NCBI RefSeq assembly: GCF_000473085.1
Contig: NZ_AXBA01000031.1
Coordinates: forward strand, 1 to 64,000
Origin: Azorhizobium doebereinerae UFLA1-100
GTDB lineage: Bacteria; Pseudomonadota; Alphaproteobacteria; Rhizobiales; Xanthobacteraceae
Length of the DNA stretch: 64,000 nt
Reading direction: 5' to 3'
The notes below the pieces were generated by a model, which worked only from the letters and a program-made list of their open reading frames with translations, was not told where the DNA came from and made no database searches. Numbering within the stretch: position 1 is the stretch's first letter; the number at the start of each line of letters is the position of its first letter. Made by a program: the position numbers and the translations under genes. Below, in pieces: positions 31,844 through 40,816 of the stretch.

Positions 31844-32734
31844 TCACGCGGCCTGCTGCTGGGGCGGAGAATTGGCGGACGGCACGTTGGAAATGGCCTC
31901 GCTCTCCACTTCGTCGATGGTCGGGCGCTCGCCTTCCGAAATGGTCTTGCGGCCGTGCTCCAGGGCGATCTGCGGCAGGGCGCCGTTCATGAAGGCGATC
32001 AGCGTCTGCTTGACGATGATGAAGGGCTGGCACTGCTTCTCGCGGGTAATTTTGATCTTGTGCGCCAGCGGGGAGATGATGGCGTAGGACGAATAGATGC
32101 CGACGAAGGTGCCGATCAGGGCCGAGCCGATGTAATGGCCGAGGATTTCCGGCGACTGGTCGATGGCGCCCATGGCCTTCACGATGCCGAGCACCGCGGC
32201 GCAGATGCCGAGCGCGGGGAGCGCCTCCGCCACCGTGCCGAGCGCGGCCGCCGGCTTGGTCTTGTGCTTCTTGATGGTGGAGATTTCCTGCTCCATCAAG
32301 CCCTCGATCTCGTGCGACTTGGCGTTGCCGATGATGATCAGGCGCGCGTAGTCGCAGATATATTGCGTCAGTTCCTTGTCCTTCAGGATCGTCGGGAAGT
32401 GGGCGAACAGGCCGGAATTGTTCGGGTCGTCGATGTGCGCTTCCACCTCGTTGCGCGGCTTGGCGCGCACTTCGCGCATCAGCGCGTAGAGCAGGCCGAG
32501 CAGCGCCAGGAAGTCCTTGCGCTTCGGCGCGACGCCGGAGAGGGCATGCATGATGCCGCTGCCGGTGTCCTTGATGACGCTCATGGGGTTGGCAATGAGG
32601 AACGTGCTGAAGGCGATGCCGCCGATGATCACGTACTCGAACGGTTGCCAGACCACGTCGAGGTGACCGCCCATGGCCATGAAGCCGCCGAAGGTGGCAG
32701 CCAGACCAAGGACAATTCCGATCAAGACGCTCAC
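31844..32734 (-). CDS. motA: flagellar motor stator protein MotA
   Basis: 296 residues from a GTG start with GGGGGAG upstream. Four membrane helices: two near the N-terminus (1-25 and 35-50) and two after the cytoplasmic loop (about 170-190 and 200-220). Stator motifs are present: MREVRAKPRNEVEAHIDDPN with charged residues for FliG contact, ALGTVAEALPALGICAAVLG and GHYIGSALIGTFVGIYSSY with the conserved prolines and threonine lining the proton path. Partner MotB is encoded at 15-16 kb. It is the promoter-proximal gene of the long minus-strand operon, divergent from flgF. Confidence 0.95.
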   Translation of the reverse strand: MSVLIGIVLGLAATFGGFMAMGGHLDVVWQPFEYVIIGGIAFSTFLIANPMSVIKDTGSGIMHALSGVAPKRKDFLALLGLLYALMREVRAKPRNEVEAHIDDPNNSGLFAHFPTILKDKELTQYICDYARLIIIGNAKSHEIEGLMEQEISTIKKHKTKPAAALGTVAEALPALGICAAVLGIVKAMGAIDQSPEILGHYIGSALIGTFVGIYSSYAIISPLAHKIKITREKQCQPFIIVKQTLIAFMNGALPQIALEHGRKTISEGERPTIDEVESEAISNVPSANSPPQQQAA

Positions 32735-33006
32735 GGTGATGACTCCCCCTGTTTGACACTTCCGGTGTTAGGCGACGTGCATTGCGCGAGGCTGGACTGA
32801 CCGCGGCAATGGGCCTGCCGCCGAAGGCAGGCTCGGACAAGCTTGGGGTGGGAGGTTGGCCAAAGGCACGATCAGGTGCCGATTGCCACCCCGTTTCGTG
32901 GTCGAGGTCCGCTCCCCCGGGCCGCGCCCGAAACCGGCCGGTGGCGCGCCCCATTCCCGGCCGGTCCCACGCCGCGCCAGGCTCGACCTCTCCCTCGGAG
33001 GCTGAC
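32735..33006. promoter_or_regulatory. divergent motA/flgF intergenic region
   Basis: 272 bases separating the two main flagellar transcription units, so both promoters must lie here. It includes an inverted repeat GCCTGCC (32813-32819) and GGCAGGC (32826-32832), a possible operator or leader hairpin. flgF has a GGAGG site six bases before its ATG. No sigma consensus was assigned; activation by FtcR is an inference from the family. Confidence 0.6.
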
Positions 33007-33729
33007 ATGTCCAATGGCCTTTATGTTGCTCTCTCCGCGCAGATGGCGACGGAAAAGCGACTTACGACCATCGCCAACAACGTAGCGAACATGAACACGC
33101 CCGGCTATCGCGCCGAGGAGATCAAGTTCGAGAGCATCATGTCAGAAAACGGCGCGAAGGACGTCGCCTTCTCCTCGATCGGTGAAAGCTACACCTCGCG
33201 CAAGGCCGGCAGCGTCACTTACACCAACAGCCCCAACGACGTGGCCATCGAGGGGCCGGCCTGGCTGGCGATCCAGACCCCGGCCGGCGTCGCCTATACC
33301 CGCGACGGACGGCTGAATGTCACCGCCGAGGGGCGGGTGGTCACGGTCAACAATTATTCCGTGCTCGATCAGGGCGGTGCCGCCGTACTGGTCAATCCCG
33401 ACGCCGGGGCGCTGAAGATCGGCACCGACGGCACCCTCACCCAGGGCACCAACCAGGTCGGCACCATCGGGATGTTCGACATCTCGCCCATGGCCAAGCT
33501 GACGCGGTATGACAATTCCGCCGTCATCCCCGATCGCCCGGCAACCGCGGTGGTGGACTACAACAGCAACGTGATGCGCCAGGGCTATGTGGAAGGGTCG
33601 AACGTCGATCCCATCATGGAGATGACGCGGCTCATCACGGTGCAGCGGGCCTTCGAGAGCGCGGCCTCGGCCATCTCCGAGCAGGAGACCACCAGCGTCG
33701 ATTCGATCCGCGCGCTCGGCCCGCAATGA
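33007..33729 (+). CDS. flgF: proximal rod protein FlgF
   Basis: 240 residues from the ATG at 33007, fixed by GGAGG six bases upstream. Rod-family N-terminus LTTIANNVANMNTPGYRAEE; central GPAWLAIQTPAGVAYTRDGR with the FlgF-type NVTAEGRVV turn; C-terminal VEGSNVDPIMEMTRLITVQR and AFESAASAI. It is part of the proximal rod. First gene of the plus-strand flagellar series. Confidence 0.94.
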   Translation: MSNGLYVALSAQMATEKRLTTIANNVANMNTPGYRAEEIKFESIMSENGAKDVAFSSIGESYTSRKAGSVTYTNSPNDVAIEGPAWLAIQTPAGVAYTRDGRLNVTAEGRVVTVNNYSVLDQGGAAVLVNPDAGALKIGTDGTLTQGTNQVGTIGMFDISPMAKLTRYDNSAVIPDRPATAVVDYNSNVMRQGYVEGSNVDPIMEMTRLITVQRAFESAASAISEQETTSVDSIRALGPQ

Positions 33730-33784
33730 GCCCCGGCGGGCGCAGCCGCGCCCGCTGCCGCCCTTTTCCTGAGGTGGTCGCCTG

Positions 33785-35107
33785 ATGAACGCCCTGGTCC
33801 GATTGCAGGCCGCCGTGGAATCGGCGCTGGAAGACGTCCCGCCGCTGCGGGTCGGCGGCGTGGTGCGCGAGGTGACGCCCACCCATTTCCGGGTCTGCGG
33901 CCTGTCCAGCTACCTGCGGCTCGGCGACCGGGTGGGCATCGACCAGGAGGGGCGCACCCGCATCGGCGAGGTGGTGCGGGTGGATGATGCCGGCGCCTCC
34001 ATCAAGCCGTTCGACGAGCGCGTGCCGGTGGGCATGGGCGCCACCGCCTTCCGGGTCGGGACGCTGGGGCTGAGCCCCGACCGCTCCTGGAAGGGCCGCG
34101 TCATCAACGCTCTCGGCGTGCCGCTGGACGGCAAGGGCCTTCTGGCGCGTGGGTCGCACCGCATGCCGATGGATGCCGAGCCGCCGGCGGCCATGACCCG
34201 TCAGCGCATCCATCGCGGCATCAAGACCGGCGTGCGGGTGATCGACCTCTTCACTCCCATGTGCGAAGGCCAGCGCATGGGCATCTTCGCCGGCTCGGGC
34301 GTGGGCAAGTCCACGCTGCTGTCCATGCTGGCGCGCTGCGCCTCCTTCGATACCATCGTCGTCGGCCTGGTCGGCGAGCGCGGCCGTGAGGTGCGCGAAT
34401 TCCTGGAAGGGCCGCTCGCCTCCAACATGGAGCGGGCCGTGGTGGTGGTCTCCACCAGCGACGAGAGCCCGATGATGCGCCGCCTCGCGCCGCAATCGGC
34501 TTTGGCGGTTGCGGAATACTTCCGCGATCTCGGCGAGTCCGTCCTGCTGATCCTCGACAGCGTGACCCGCTACGCTCACGCCGCCCGCGACGTGGCGCTG
34601 GCCGCCGGCGAGCCGGCCGTGGCGCGCGGCTATGCGCCGAGCGTGTTCTCCACCTTGCCCAAGCTGCTGGAGCGGGCCGGCCCCGGGCCAGAGGGCACCG
34701 GCGCCATCACCGCGGTGTTCTCGGTGCTGGTGGACGGGGACGATCACAACGACCCGGTGGCGGACGCCATCCGTGGCACGCTCGACGGCCATATCGTGCT
34801 GGACCGGGCCATCGCCGATCAGGGCCGCTTCCCGGCGGTCAACGTGCTCGGCTCCATCTCCCGTCTCGCCGACAGCGTGTGGAGCGCGGAGGAGCGCGAC
34901 CTGGTGCGGCGTCTGAAGACCATGATCGCCCGCTTCGAGGATACCCGCGACCTGCGCCTCATGGGCGGCTACCAGGCGGGCAGCGACGCCGAGCTCGACC
35001 AGGCGGTGCAGCTCGTTCCCAAGATCTACGACGCGCTGCGCCAATATAGCGACGCGCCGCCATCCTCCGATCCGTTCACCGAGCTGGCGCAGGCCATACG
35101 CGGCTGA
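33785..35107 (+). CDS. fliI: flagellum-specific export ATPase FliI
   Basis: 440 residues, of F1-ATPase beta type. Walker A GIFAGSGVGKSTLLSM (about 167-180), catalytic VGLVGERGREVREF, Walker B VLLILDSVTRYAHAARDVAL, and the FliI-type PSVFSTLPKLLERAGP. It energises unfolding and delivery of flagellar substrates at the FlhA-FlhB gate; FliH is encoded on the other strand at 16.5 kb and a FliJ-like protein at 43.7 kb. It starts 55 bases after flgF. Confidence 0.96.
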   Translation: MNALVRLQAAVESALEDVPPLRVGGVVREVTPTHFRVCGLSSYLRLGDRVGIDQEGRTRIGEVVRVDDAGASIKPFDERVPVGMGATAFRVGTLGLSPDRSWKGRVINALGVPLDGKGLLARGSHRMPMDAEPPAAMTRQRIHRGIKTGVRVIDLFTPMCEGQRMGIFAGSGVGKSTLLSMLARCASFDTIVVGLVGERGREVREFLEGPLASNMERAVVVVSTSDESPMMRRLAPQSALAVAEYFRDLGESVLLILDSVTRYAHAARDVALAAGEPAVARGYAPSVFSTLPKLLERAGPGPEGTGAITAVFSVLVDGDDHNDPVADAIRGTLDGHIVLDRAIADQGRFPAVNVLGSISRLADSVWSAEERDLVRRLKTMIARFEDTRDLRLMGGYQAGSDAELDQAVQLVPKIYDALRQYSDAPPSSDPFTELAQAIRG

Positions 35108-35223
35108 TCCGGCCCCGGCGCGTGTGGGGGAAGTGGCAGCCTCGCACAAGCTAGTCGGTCCATTTTGACACCGGGTACCGGCCACAAAGGGCGAGATGCG
35201 CCCGCATCATCAGGAGTTTTTCC

Positions 35224-36513
35224 ATGAGCCTTTATGGGACGCTGCGCACCAGCGTGTCGGGCATGAACGCCCAGTCCAGCAAGCTTGGCACCATTTCCGA
35301 TAACATCGCCAATTCCAGCACCACGGGCTACAAGAAGGCGTCGACGGAGTTTTCCTCCCTCATCGTCGATAGCGGCATCTCCGAATACAATTCCGGCTCG
35401 GTCAACACCAAGATCGCCTATGGCGTGTCCGAGCAGGGCACGACCAACAACACCACGTCCAACACCGACCTCATGGTGTCCGGCGACGGTTTCTTCGTCG
35501 TGCAGGATACCAGCGGCCAGACGGTGCTCACCCGCGCCGGTAACTTCACCGTGGATGCTTCCACCGGCAATCTGGTGAACGCCGCCGGCTATACCCTGAT
35601 GGCCTACGACATCAGCGGCGGCCAGGATCCGTCGGTGGTGGTGAACGGCACCGGCGGCCTCGTCCCGGTCAATATCGGCAGCGTGACCCTGTCGGCGGTG
35701 CCGACCACTTCGGGCTCGATCACCGCCAACCTGCCGTCCAGCTCCACGGTGGTGGCGGCGGCCAGCCTGCCGTCCACCAATGCGGCGACCGCCGCCTACA
35801 CCCAGAAGTCCTCGGTTTCGACCTATGACAGCCTGGGCAACCAGGTGACGCTGGACGTCTACCTGACCAAGACCGTCGCCGCGGATGCGACGGCCTCGCC
35901 GCCGACGGTCGATACCTGGGAAATGGCGGTCTACAATCAAGCCGACGCGACGACCGGCGGCACGACGTCGTTCCCCTATTCCTCCGCCGCGCTCGCGACC
36001 CAGACCCTGAAGTTCGATTCGAGCGGCCAGATCACCTCCGGCACCAGCACCAGCTTCGCCATCCCCGGTGGCAGCACGGTGAAGCTCGACACCAGCAAGG
36101 TGACCCAACTGGCCACCAGCTACAGCATCTCCGCCACCATGAACGGCAGCCCGCCCAGCGCGGCGTCGTCGGTCAAGGTGAATTCGGACGGCACCGTGTA
36201 TGCGGTGGACGGCAACGGCAACACCACCAACCTCTACAAGATCCCGCTCGCCACCGTGCAGAGCCCGGACAACCTGACCCCGGTGGCCGGCAACGCCTAC
36301 CAGGTCAACCAGAATTCCGGCGCGCTGCAGCTCGGCTTCGGCGGGGATGCCGGCTTCGGCTCCATCAAGTCCAACGCTCTCGAGAACTCGACCGTCGACA
36401 TGGCGTCCGAGCTGACCGAGATGATCGTGGCGCAGCGCGACTATACGGCCAACTCCAAGGTCTTCCAGACGGGCACCGAACTGCTCGACGTCCTCATGAG
36501 CCTGAAGCGTTGA
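35224..36513 (+). CDS. flgE: flagellar hook protein FlgE
   Basis: 429 residues. N-terminal SVSGMNAQSSKLGTISDNIA then NSSTTGYKKASTEFSSL, hook domains rich in Ser/Thr/Gly in the middle (GDGFFVVQDTSGQTVLTRAG), and the C-terminal helix SNVLENS-type region NALENSTVDMASELTEMIVA with QRDYTANSKVFQTGTELLD. It forms the flexible hook. AGGAG is 9 bases upstream of ATG, and the 116-base gap before it probably holds a promoter. Confidence 0.95.
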   Translation: MSLYGTLRTSVSGMNAQSSKLGTISDNIANSSTTGYKKASTEFSSLIVDSGISEYNSGSVNTKIAYGVSEQGTTNNTTSNTDLMVSGDGFFVVQDTSGQTVLTRAGNFTVDASTGNLVNAAGYTLMAYDISGGQDPSVVVNGTGGLVPVNIGSVTLSAVPTTSGSITANLPSSSTVVAAASLPSTNAATAAYTQKSSVSTYDSLGNQVTLDVYLTKTVAADATASPPTVDTWEMAVYNQADATTGGTTSFPYSSAALATQTLKFDSSGQITSGTSTSFAIPGGSTVKLDTSKVTQLATSYSISATMNGSPPSAASSVKVNSDGTVYAVDGNGNTTNLYKIPLATVQSPDNLTPVAGNAYQVNQNSGALQLGFGGDAGFGSIKSNALENSTVDMASELTEMIVAQRDYTANSKVFQTGTELLDVLMSLKR

Positions 36514-36547
36514 TCTCGTCGCCCTCCTGCCGGACCTGGTGAAGACA

Positions 36548-37999
36548 ATGAGCCTAACGACCGCCTTTTCGACGGCCAGCAACTCTCTGCTCAACACGGC
36601 GACACAGCTGGCCGCCTCCAGTCGCAATATCGAGGGAGCCAGCAACACCAGCTACTCGCGAAAGAATGCGATCCTGGTGACGGGCGCCGACGGCTCCACC
36701 AGCGTCACGGTCAGCCGCGCAAGCGACGCCGCCCTGTTCGCAAAGATGCTGGCGTCCACATCGTCCAGTTCTGAACAGACGGCGTTGCTCACCGGCCTCA
36801 CCACGCTGGAGACGACTATCGGGGACACCCAGAGCGATGCCTCGGTGGCCGCCAAGCTCACCACCTTCAACACGGCGTTGAGCACCTACGCCAACTCGCC
36901 GGACGACGATACGCTCGCGCAGGCCGCCGTCACCGCTGCCGAGGATCTCGCCACCGCGCTGAACTCCGCCTCGACCACCGTGCAGAAGGTCCGCTCGGAC
37001 GCGGACGCCAGCATGGCGACGGCGGTTTCCAGCGTGAACGACCTGCTGAAGCAGTTCGAGACGGCGAACAATGCGGTGGTCGCGGGCACCGTCAAGGGCG
37101 AGGACATTTCCGACGCCCTCGACGCCCGCGATGCCATCCTGTCCAAGCTGTCGGAGCAGATGGGCATCTCCGCGGTCACCCGCGGCAACAACGACATCGT
37201 CATCTATACCGACAGCGGCGTGACCCTGTTCGACAAGACGCCGCGCTCGGTTACCTTCGACAGCACGCCGTTCTATGACGGCACCACCACCGGCAACGCC
37301 GTCTATGTGGACGGCGTGGCGGTGACCGGGGCCAACGCCCCGATGCCGTTGAAGTCCGGCGCCATCGCGGGCCTTGCCGAGCTGCGCGACAACACGACGG
37401 TGACCTACCAGGACCAACTCGACGAGGTCGCGCGCGGCCTCATCGACGCCTTCAAGGAAAGCGACCAGGTCAGCACCGGCGCCGACAAGTCCGGCCTGTT
37501 CACCAACGGCACGGATGCGACGGTCCCGTCCACGCTGACCCGCAACCTCGCGGCGACGATCAGCGTCAACACCGCTGCGGTGCCGCCGTCCGGCTCGGTC
37601 TCTACGCTGCGCGACGGCGGCATGAACGGGACGAACTACAGCTACAACACGACGGGCGCGGCGAGCTTCACCACCCGCCTCAGCGCGTTGCAGACCGCCA
37701 TGTCGGCGCAGCGGACGTATTCCAGCTCGACCCAGCTCACCAGCAACGTCAGCCTGACGACCTTCGCCGCCGCCTCCGTCAGCTGGTTCGAAGGCTTGCG
37801 CCAGGCGACCACGACCAATGCGGAAACGCAGAAGACGGTGCTGTCCCAGGCGTCGACGGCCCTGTCCAACGCCACCGGGGTGAATACCGACCAGGAATAT
37901 GCCGCGCAGCTTGAGCTGGAGCGCAGCTACCAGGGCTCCTCCAAGCTGATCGGCATCGTCCAGAACATGTATGATTCCCTCTTCACCATCATCAAGTGA
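36548..37999 (+). CDS. flgK: hook-filament junction protein FlgK (HAP1)
   Basis: 483 residues from ATG 36548 (a GTG three codons earlier is possible). Start MSLTTAFSTASNSLLNTATQ then LAASSRNIEGASNTSYSRKN matches FlgK. The C-terminus carries the LERSYQGSSKLIGIVQNMYD helix. It is the first hook-associated protein. Its middle is Thr/Ser/Ala-rich and shorter than the enterobacterial protein (about 550), as usual in rhizobia. Confidence 0.93.
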   Translation: MSLTTAFSTASNSLLNTATQLAASSRNIEGASNTSYSRKNAILVTGADGSTSVTVSRASDAALFAKMLASTSSSSEQTALLTGLTTLETTIGDTQSDASVAAKLTTFNTALSTYANSPDDDTLAQAAVTAAEDLATALNSASTTVQKVRSDADASMATAVSSVNDLLKQFETANNAVVAGTVKGEDISDALDARDAILSKLSEQMGISAVTRGNNDIVIYTDSGVTLFDKTPRSVTFDSTPFYDGTTTGNAVYVDGVAVTGANAPMPLKSGAIAGLAELRDNTTVTYQDQLDEVARGLIDAFKESDQVSTGADKSGLFTNGTDATVPSTLTRNLAATISVNTAAVPPSGSVSTLRDGGMNGTNYSYNTTGAASFTTRLSALQTAMSAQRTYSSSTQLTSNVSLTTFAAASVSWFEGLRQATTTNAETQKTVLSQASTALSNATGVNTDQEYAAQLELERSYQGSSKLIGIVQNMYDSLFTIIK

Positions 38000-38007
38000 G
38001 CTGAGCC

Positions 38008-39045
38008 ATGAAGAGCAGCTATATCTCCACGCTCTCGTGGACCATGTCCTCGATGGGGTCGATCACCAAGATCCAGAACGAGATCACCAAGAAAAACACC
38101 GAGATCGCCACCGGGCGCTATGCCGATATCGGCCTCCAGCTCGGGGTCACCACGTCGCTCAGCGTCAATATGCGGCGTGAATACAGCCAATTGCAGGGGC
38201 TCATCGATTCGAACTCGTTGACCCAGGCGGTGATGACGCGCACCCAGACCGGCCTCACCAACATTCTGGACACCGCCAGCAGCTATCAGCAGACGCTGCT
38301 GAGCAGCCAGGCCTCGGCGGAGACGGTCACGCAGATGCAGATGGAGGGCCAGTCCGGGCTTTCCAATCTGGTCGCCGCGCTGGGCAGCACAGACGGCACC
38401 CGCTACGTGTTCGGCGGTATCAACAGCGGCGTCGCGCCGGTGAAGGATTATTCGAACGGGCCGCAGGCCGCCGTGGAAGCGGCGTTCGTGGCCAAGTTCG
38501 GCTTCGCCAGCACCGACGCGCAGGCGGCGAACATCACCGCCAGCGACATGCAGGACTTCCTGAACAACGATTTCGCCACCCTGTTCAACGATACCAACTG
38601 GAAGTCCACCTGGTCGAACGCCTCCGACCAGGCGCTCACCAAGCAGGTGTCCCAGACCGAGAGCGTGACGGCGTCGGTTTCCGCCAACGACCCAGCCATA
38701 CGCAAGCTCGCCATGGCATATACGATGATGGGGTATCTGGGGACGACCAACCTGAATACCGCGACTCTTCAGGTGGTGATGGACCAGTCCCGCGCCACCC
38801 TGAGCGAAGGCATGACGGGGGTAACGAACGCTGCGGCCGCCATCGGCGTCTCGCAGAACCGGACGACGAACGCGACCACGCAGCTCCAGACCACGATGGA
38901 CGTGGTCACGACCCGGATCTCCTCGCTGGAAAGCGTGGATCCGGCTCAGGCGAAGACGGAACTCGACACGCTCACCAATCAGCTGAGCATGAGTTACTCG
39001 ACCACCACGAAGCTGCTGTCGCTCACGATCATGAACTACGTCTAA
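38008..39045 (+). CDS. flgL: hook-filament junction protein FlgL (HAP3)
   Basis: 345 residues, eight bases after flgK. Flagellin-like N-terminus (SITKIQNEITKKNTEIATGR, YADIGLQLG) and C-terminal helix (TELDTLTNQLSMSYSTTTKL, LSLTIMNYV). The RYVFGGINSG motif is typical of FlgL. It caps the junction before filament growth. Confidence 0.93.
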   Translation: MKSSYISTLSWTMSSMGSITKIQNEITKKNTEIATGRYADIGLQLGVTTSLSVNMRREYSQLQGLIDSNSLTQAVMTRTQTGLTNILDTASSYQQTLLSSQASAETVTQMQMEGQSGLSNLVAALGSTDGTRYVFGGINSGVAPVKDYSNGPQAAVEAAFVAKFGFASTDAQAANITASDMQDFLNNDFATLFNDTNWKSTWSNASDQALTKQVSQTESVTASVSANDPAIRKLAMAYTMMGYLGTTNLNTATLQVVMDQSRATLSEGMTGVTNAAAAIGVSQNRTTNATTQLQTTMDVVTTRISSLESVDPAQAKTELDTLTNQLSMSYSTTTKLLSLTIMNYV

Positions 39046-39065
39046 AGACAATAAGGAGCGCCGCG

Positions 39066-39413
39066 ATGTACAAATTCTCTTACGCGGAAATATTGGAGGA
39101 TTCCAGCTCGGAAGCGCGCCTTCGCGAGCGGGATGCCTTCGATCGCGCCCTCGAATTGCTGGTGGCGGCCGAGGCGGCCGGGCCGGCCTCTTCGGAAACC
39201 CGCGCGGCCATGCTCTATCTCCAGCGCCTGTGGGGCATCCTGATCCGCGACCTGGCCGAGACGAGCAACGAGCTCTCCCCGGCCCTGCGGGCGGACCTGA
39301 TCTCGATCGGCCTCTGGGTGGTGAAGGAGGCGGACCTCGTCATCAACGAGGCGTCGCAGAATTTCGCCGGCCTCATCAGCGTCAACCGCAGTATCAGGGA
39401 TGGCCTGCAATGA
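39066..39413 (+). CDS. flaF: flagellin biosynthesis regulator FlaF
   Basis: 115 residues, entirely helical. SSSEARLRERDAFDRALELL, LYLQRLWGILIRDLAETSNE, LSPALRADLISIGLWVVKEA and NFAGLISVNRSIRDGLQ match FlaF. In alphaproteobacteria FlaF binds flagellin and promotes its translation and secretion. An ATAAGGAG ribosome site lies upstream, and the stop overlaps flbT (ATGA). Confidence 0.94.
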   Translation: MYKFSYAEILEDSSSEARLRERDAFDRALELLVAAEAAGPASSETRAAMLYLQRLWGILIRDLAETSNELSPALRADLISIGLWVVKEADLVINEASQNFAGLISVNRSIRDGLQ

Positions 39414-39820
39414 GCAAATCCATGCAGCTCACGCTGCGTCCGGGCGAGCGCATCTACATCAACGGTGCCGTGCTGCGCGTGGACCGCAAAGTGACGCTCG
39501 AACTGCTGAACGATGCCACCTTCCTGCTGGAAGGCCACGTGATGCAGGTGGAGGACACGACCACGCCGCTGCGTCAATTGTATTTCGTGGTGCAGGCGAT
39601 CCTGATCGATCCGCGCAATGCGGAAGGCGCGCGCCATCTGTTCCACCGTCAGTGGGCGGTGTTGTCACAGACCTTCAAGAACCAGACGGTCCTGGATGGC
39701 CTGGATACCCTCGCCCAGCAGGTGATCGCCGGCCGCACGTTCGAGGCCCTGCGCACGCTGCGCGGCCTGTTCCCCATCGAGGACGCGATCCTCAACAGCG
39801 GGTCGACCAGGGCGGCGTGA
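39410..39820 (+). CDS. flbT: flagellin mRNA regulator FlbT
   Basis: 136 residues from the ATG overlapping the flaF stop. LTLRPGERIYINGAVLRVDR, LELLNDATFLLEGHVMQVED, TPLRQLYFVVQAILIDPRNA and ARHLFHRQWAVLSQTF are FlbT signatures. FlbT binds flagellin transcripts and, with FlaF, ties filament synthesis to hook completion; effects are positive in Brucella and negative in Caulobacter. Its presumed target here is the flagellin leader at 20.2 kb. Confidence 0.94.
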   Translation: MSKSMQLTLRPGERIYINGAVLRVDRKVTLELLNDATFLLEGHVMQVEDTTTPLRQLYFVVQAILIDPRNAEGARHLFHRQWAVLSQTFKNQTVLDGLDTLAQQVIAGRTFEALRTLRGLFPIEDAILNSGSTRAA

Positions 39821-39888
39821 GACCGGGAGGCCGAAGTCGGCCTCGCGCAACCTTCGCCGGGCAGAAAGGTCGCAAAGGAGAGCCTGAC

Positions 39889-40305
39889 ATGAGCACCGTT
39901 TCGAGCGTGAACACGTCTTCGACTTCCAGCACGAACTCGAGCAGCAGCAGTTCGAGCACCAGCACGAGCAGCGTGGATTACAATCAGTTTCTCCAGCTCC
40001 TCGTGGCGCAGCTGAAGAACCAGGATCCGACCTCGCCGATGGATTCCACGGCGTATCTGTCCCAGCTCGCCTCGTTCTCGCAGGTGGAGCAGCAGACCAA
40101 CACCAACAGCAAGCTCGACACGCTGCTCACCTCCTCCGCGCTCCAGACGGCGGACAGCGCCATCGGCCGCACCGTCACCAGCGCGGACGGCACCGTCAGC
40201 GGCGTGGTGTCTTCGGTCAGCATCGTTTCCGGCGGCTCCCCCGTCGCCACCCTGGCGGACGGTACGACCCTCACTCTCAATTCCGGCGTGAAGATCTCCG
40301 GATGA
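39889..40305 (+). CDS. flgD: hook-cap protein FlgD (short)
   Basis: 138 residues; AAAGGAG is eight bases before the ATG. A Ser/Thr-only N-terminal tract (roughly residues 2-28) leads to the conserved YNQFLQLLVAQLKNQDPTSP followed by MDSTAYLSQLASFSQVEQ. The product ends after a single beta domain (SIVSGGSPVATLADGTTLT) and lacks the Tudor/FN3 domains of the 230-residue enterobacterial protein, as is usual in rhizobia. It caps the growing hook. Confidence 0.93.
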   Translation: MSTVSSVNTSSTSSTNSSSSSSSTSTSSVDYNQFLQLLVAQLKNQDPTSPMDSTAYLSQLASFSQVEQQTNTNSKLDTLLTSSALQTADSAIGRTVTSADGTVSGVVSSVSIVSGGSPVATLADGTTLTLNSGVKISG

Positions 40306-40568
40306 ACGAGGCCGACGCTCTTGACGTGGTCCGGAGCGCGATCTGGACCATCCTGCTCGCAGCAGGGCCTGCGGTGGGCGCGGCCATGCTGGTGGGTATC
40401 GTCATCGCCTTGATCCAGGCGCTGACCCAGATCCAGGAAGCGACCCTGACCTTCGTTCCCAAGATCGTCGCGGTGCTCGTGGTCTGCGCGCTGACCGGCT
40501 CGTTCATCGGCAGCCAGATCATGACCTTCACCGAGGAAATCTACGCGCGCATCGGCAGCGGCTTCTGA
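40302..40568 (+). CDS. fliQ: flagellar export gate protein FliQ
   Basis: 88 residues, two membrane helices (about 16-38 and 50-75). VVRSAIWTILLAAGPAVGAA, ALIQALTQIQEATLTFVPKI and the following KIVAVLVVC match FliQ. Four copies join FliP and FliR in the gate. The ATG overlaps the flgD stop. A 250-base gap before flhA contains only a small hairpin GGGCGG/CCGCCC. Confidence 0.95.
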   Translation: MNEADALDVVRSAIWTILLAAGPAVGAAMLVGIVIALIQALTQIQEATLTFVPKIVAVLVVCALTGSFIGSQIMTFTEEIYARIGSGF

Positions 40569-40816
40569 GGGCGGCTCCGCCCCGATGCCAGCCCGGCGGC
40601 GACGCCTCGCACACTGGCCCCGTCCGGCTCCCGCCGGGAGGGGCAATCTCTCCAGGGCGTCGGCCAGACAGGCCGGCACTCGCAAATGCAGCCGGGGCGC
40701 AGGTCCCGGCCCGCGGCCTCCCCCGGAGGCGGCGGGATTGCGATCCCAGGCGTCATGAGGACGTCGCGCGCAGAGACAGGAGCCGGCCCGGCGTGATCGG
40801 GCAGGTCCTGAGGTGA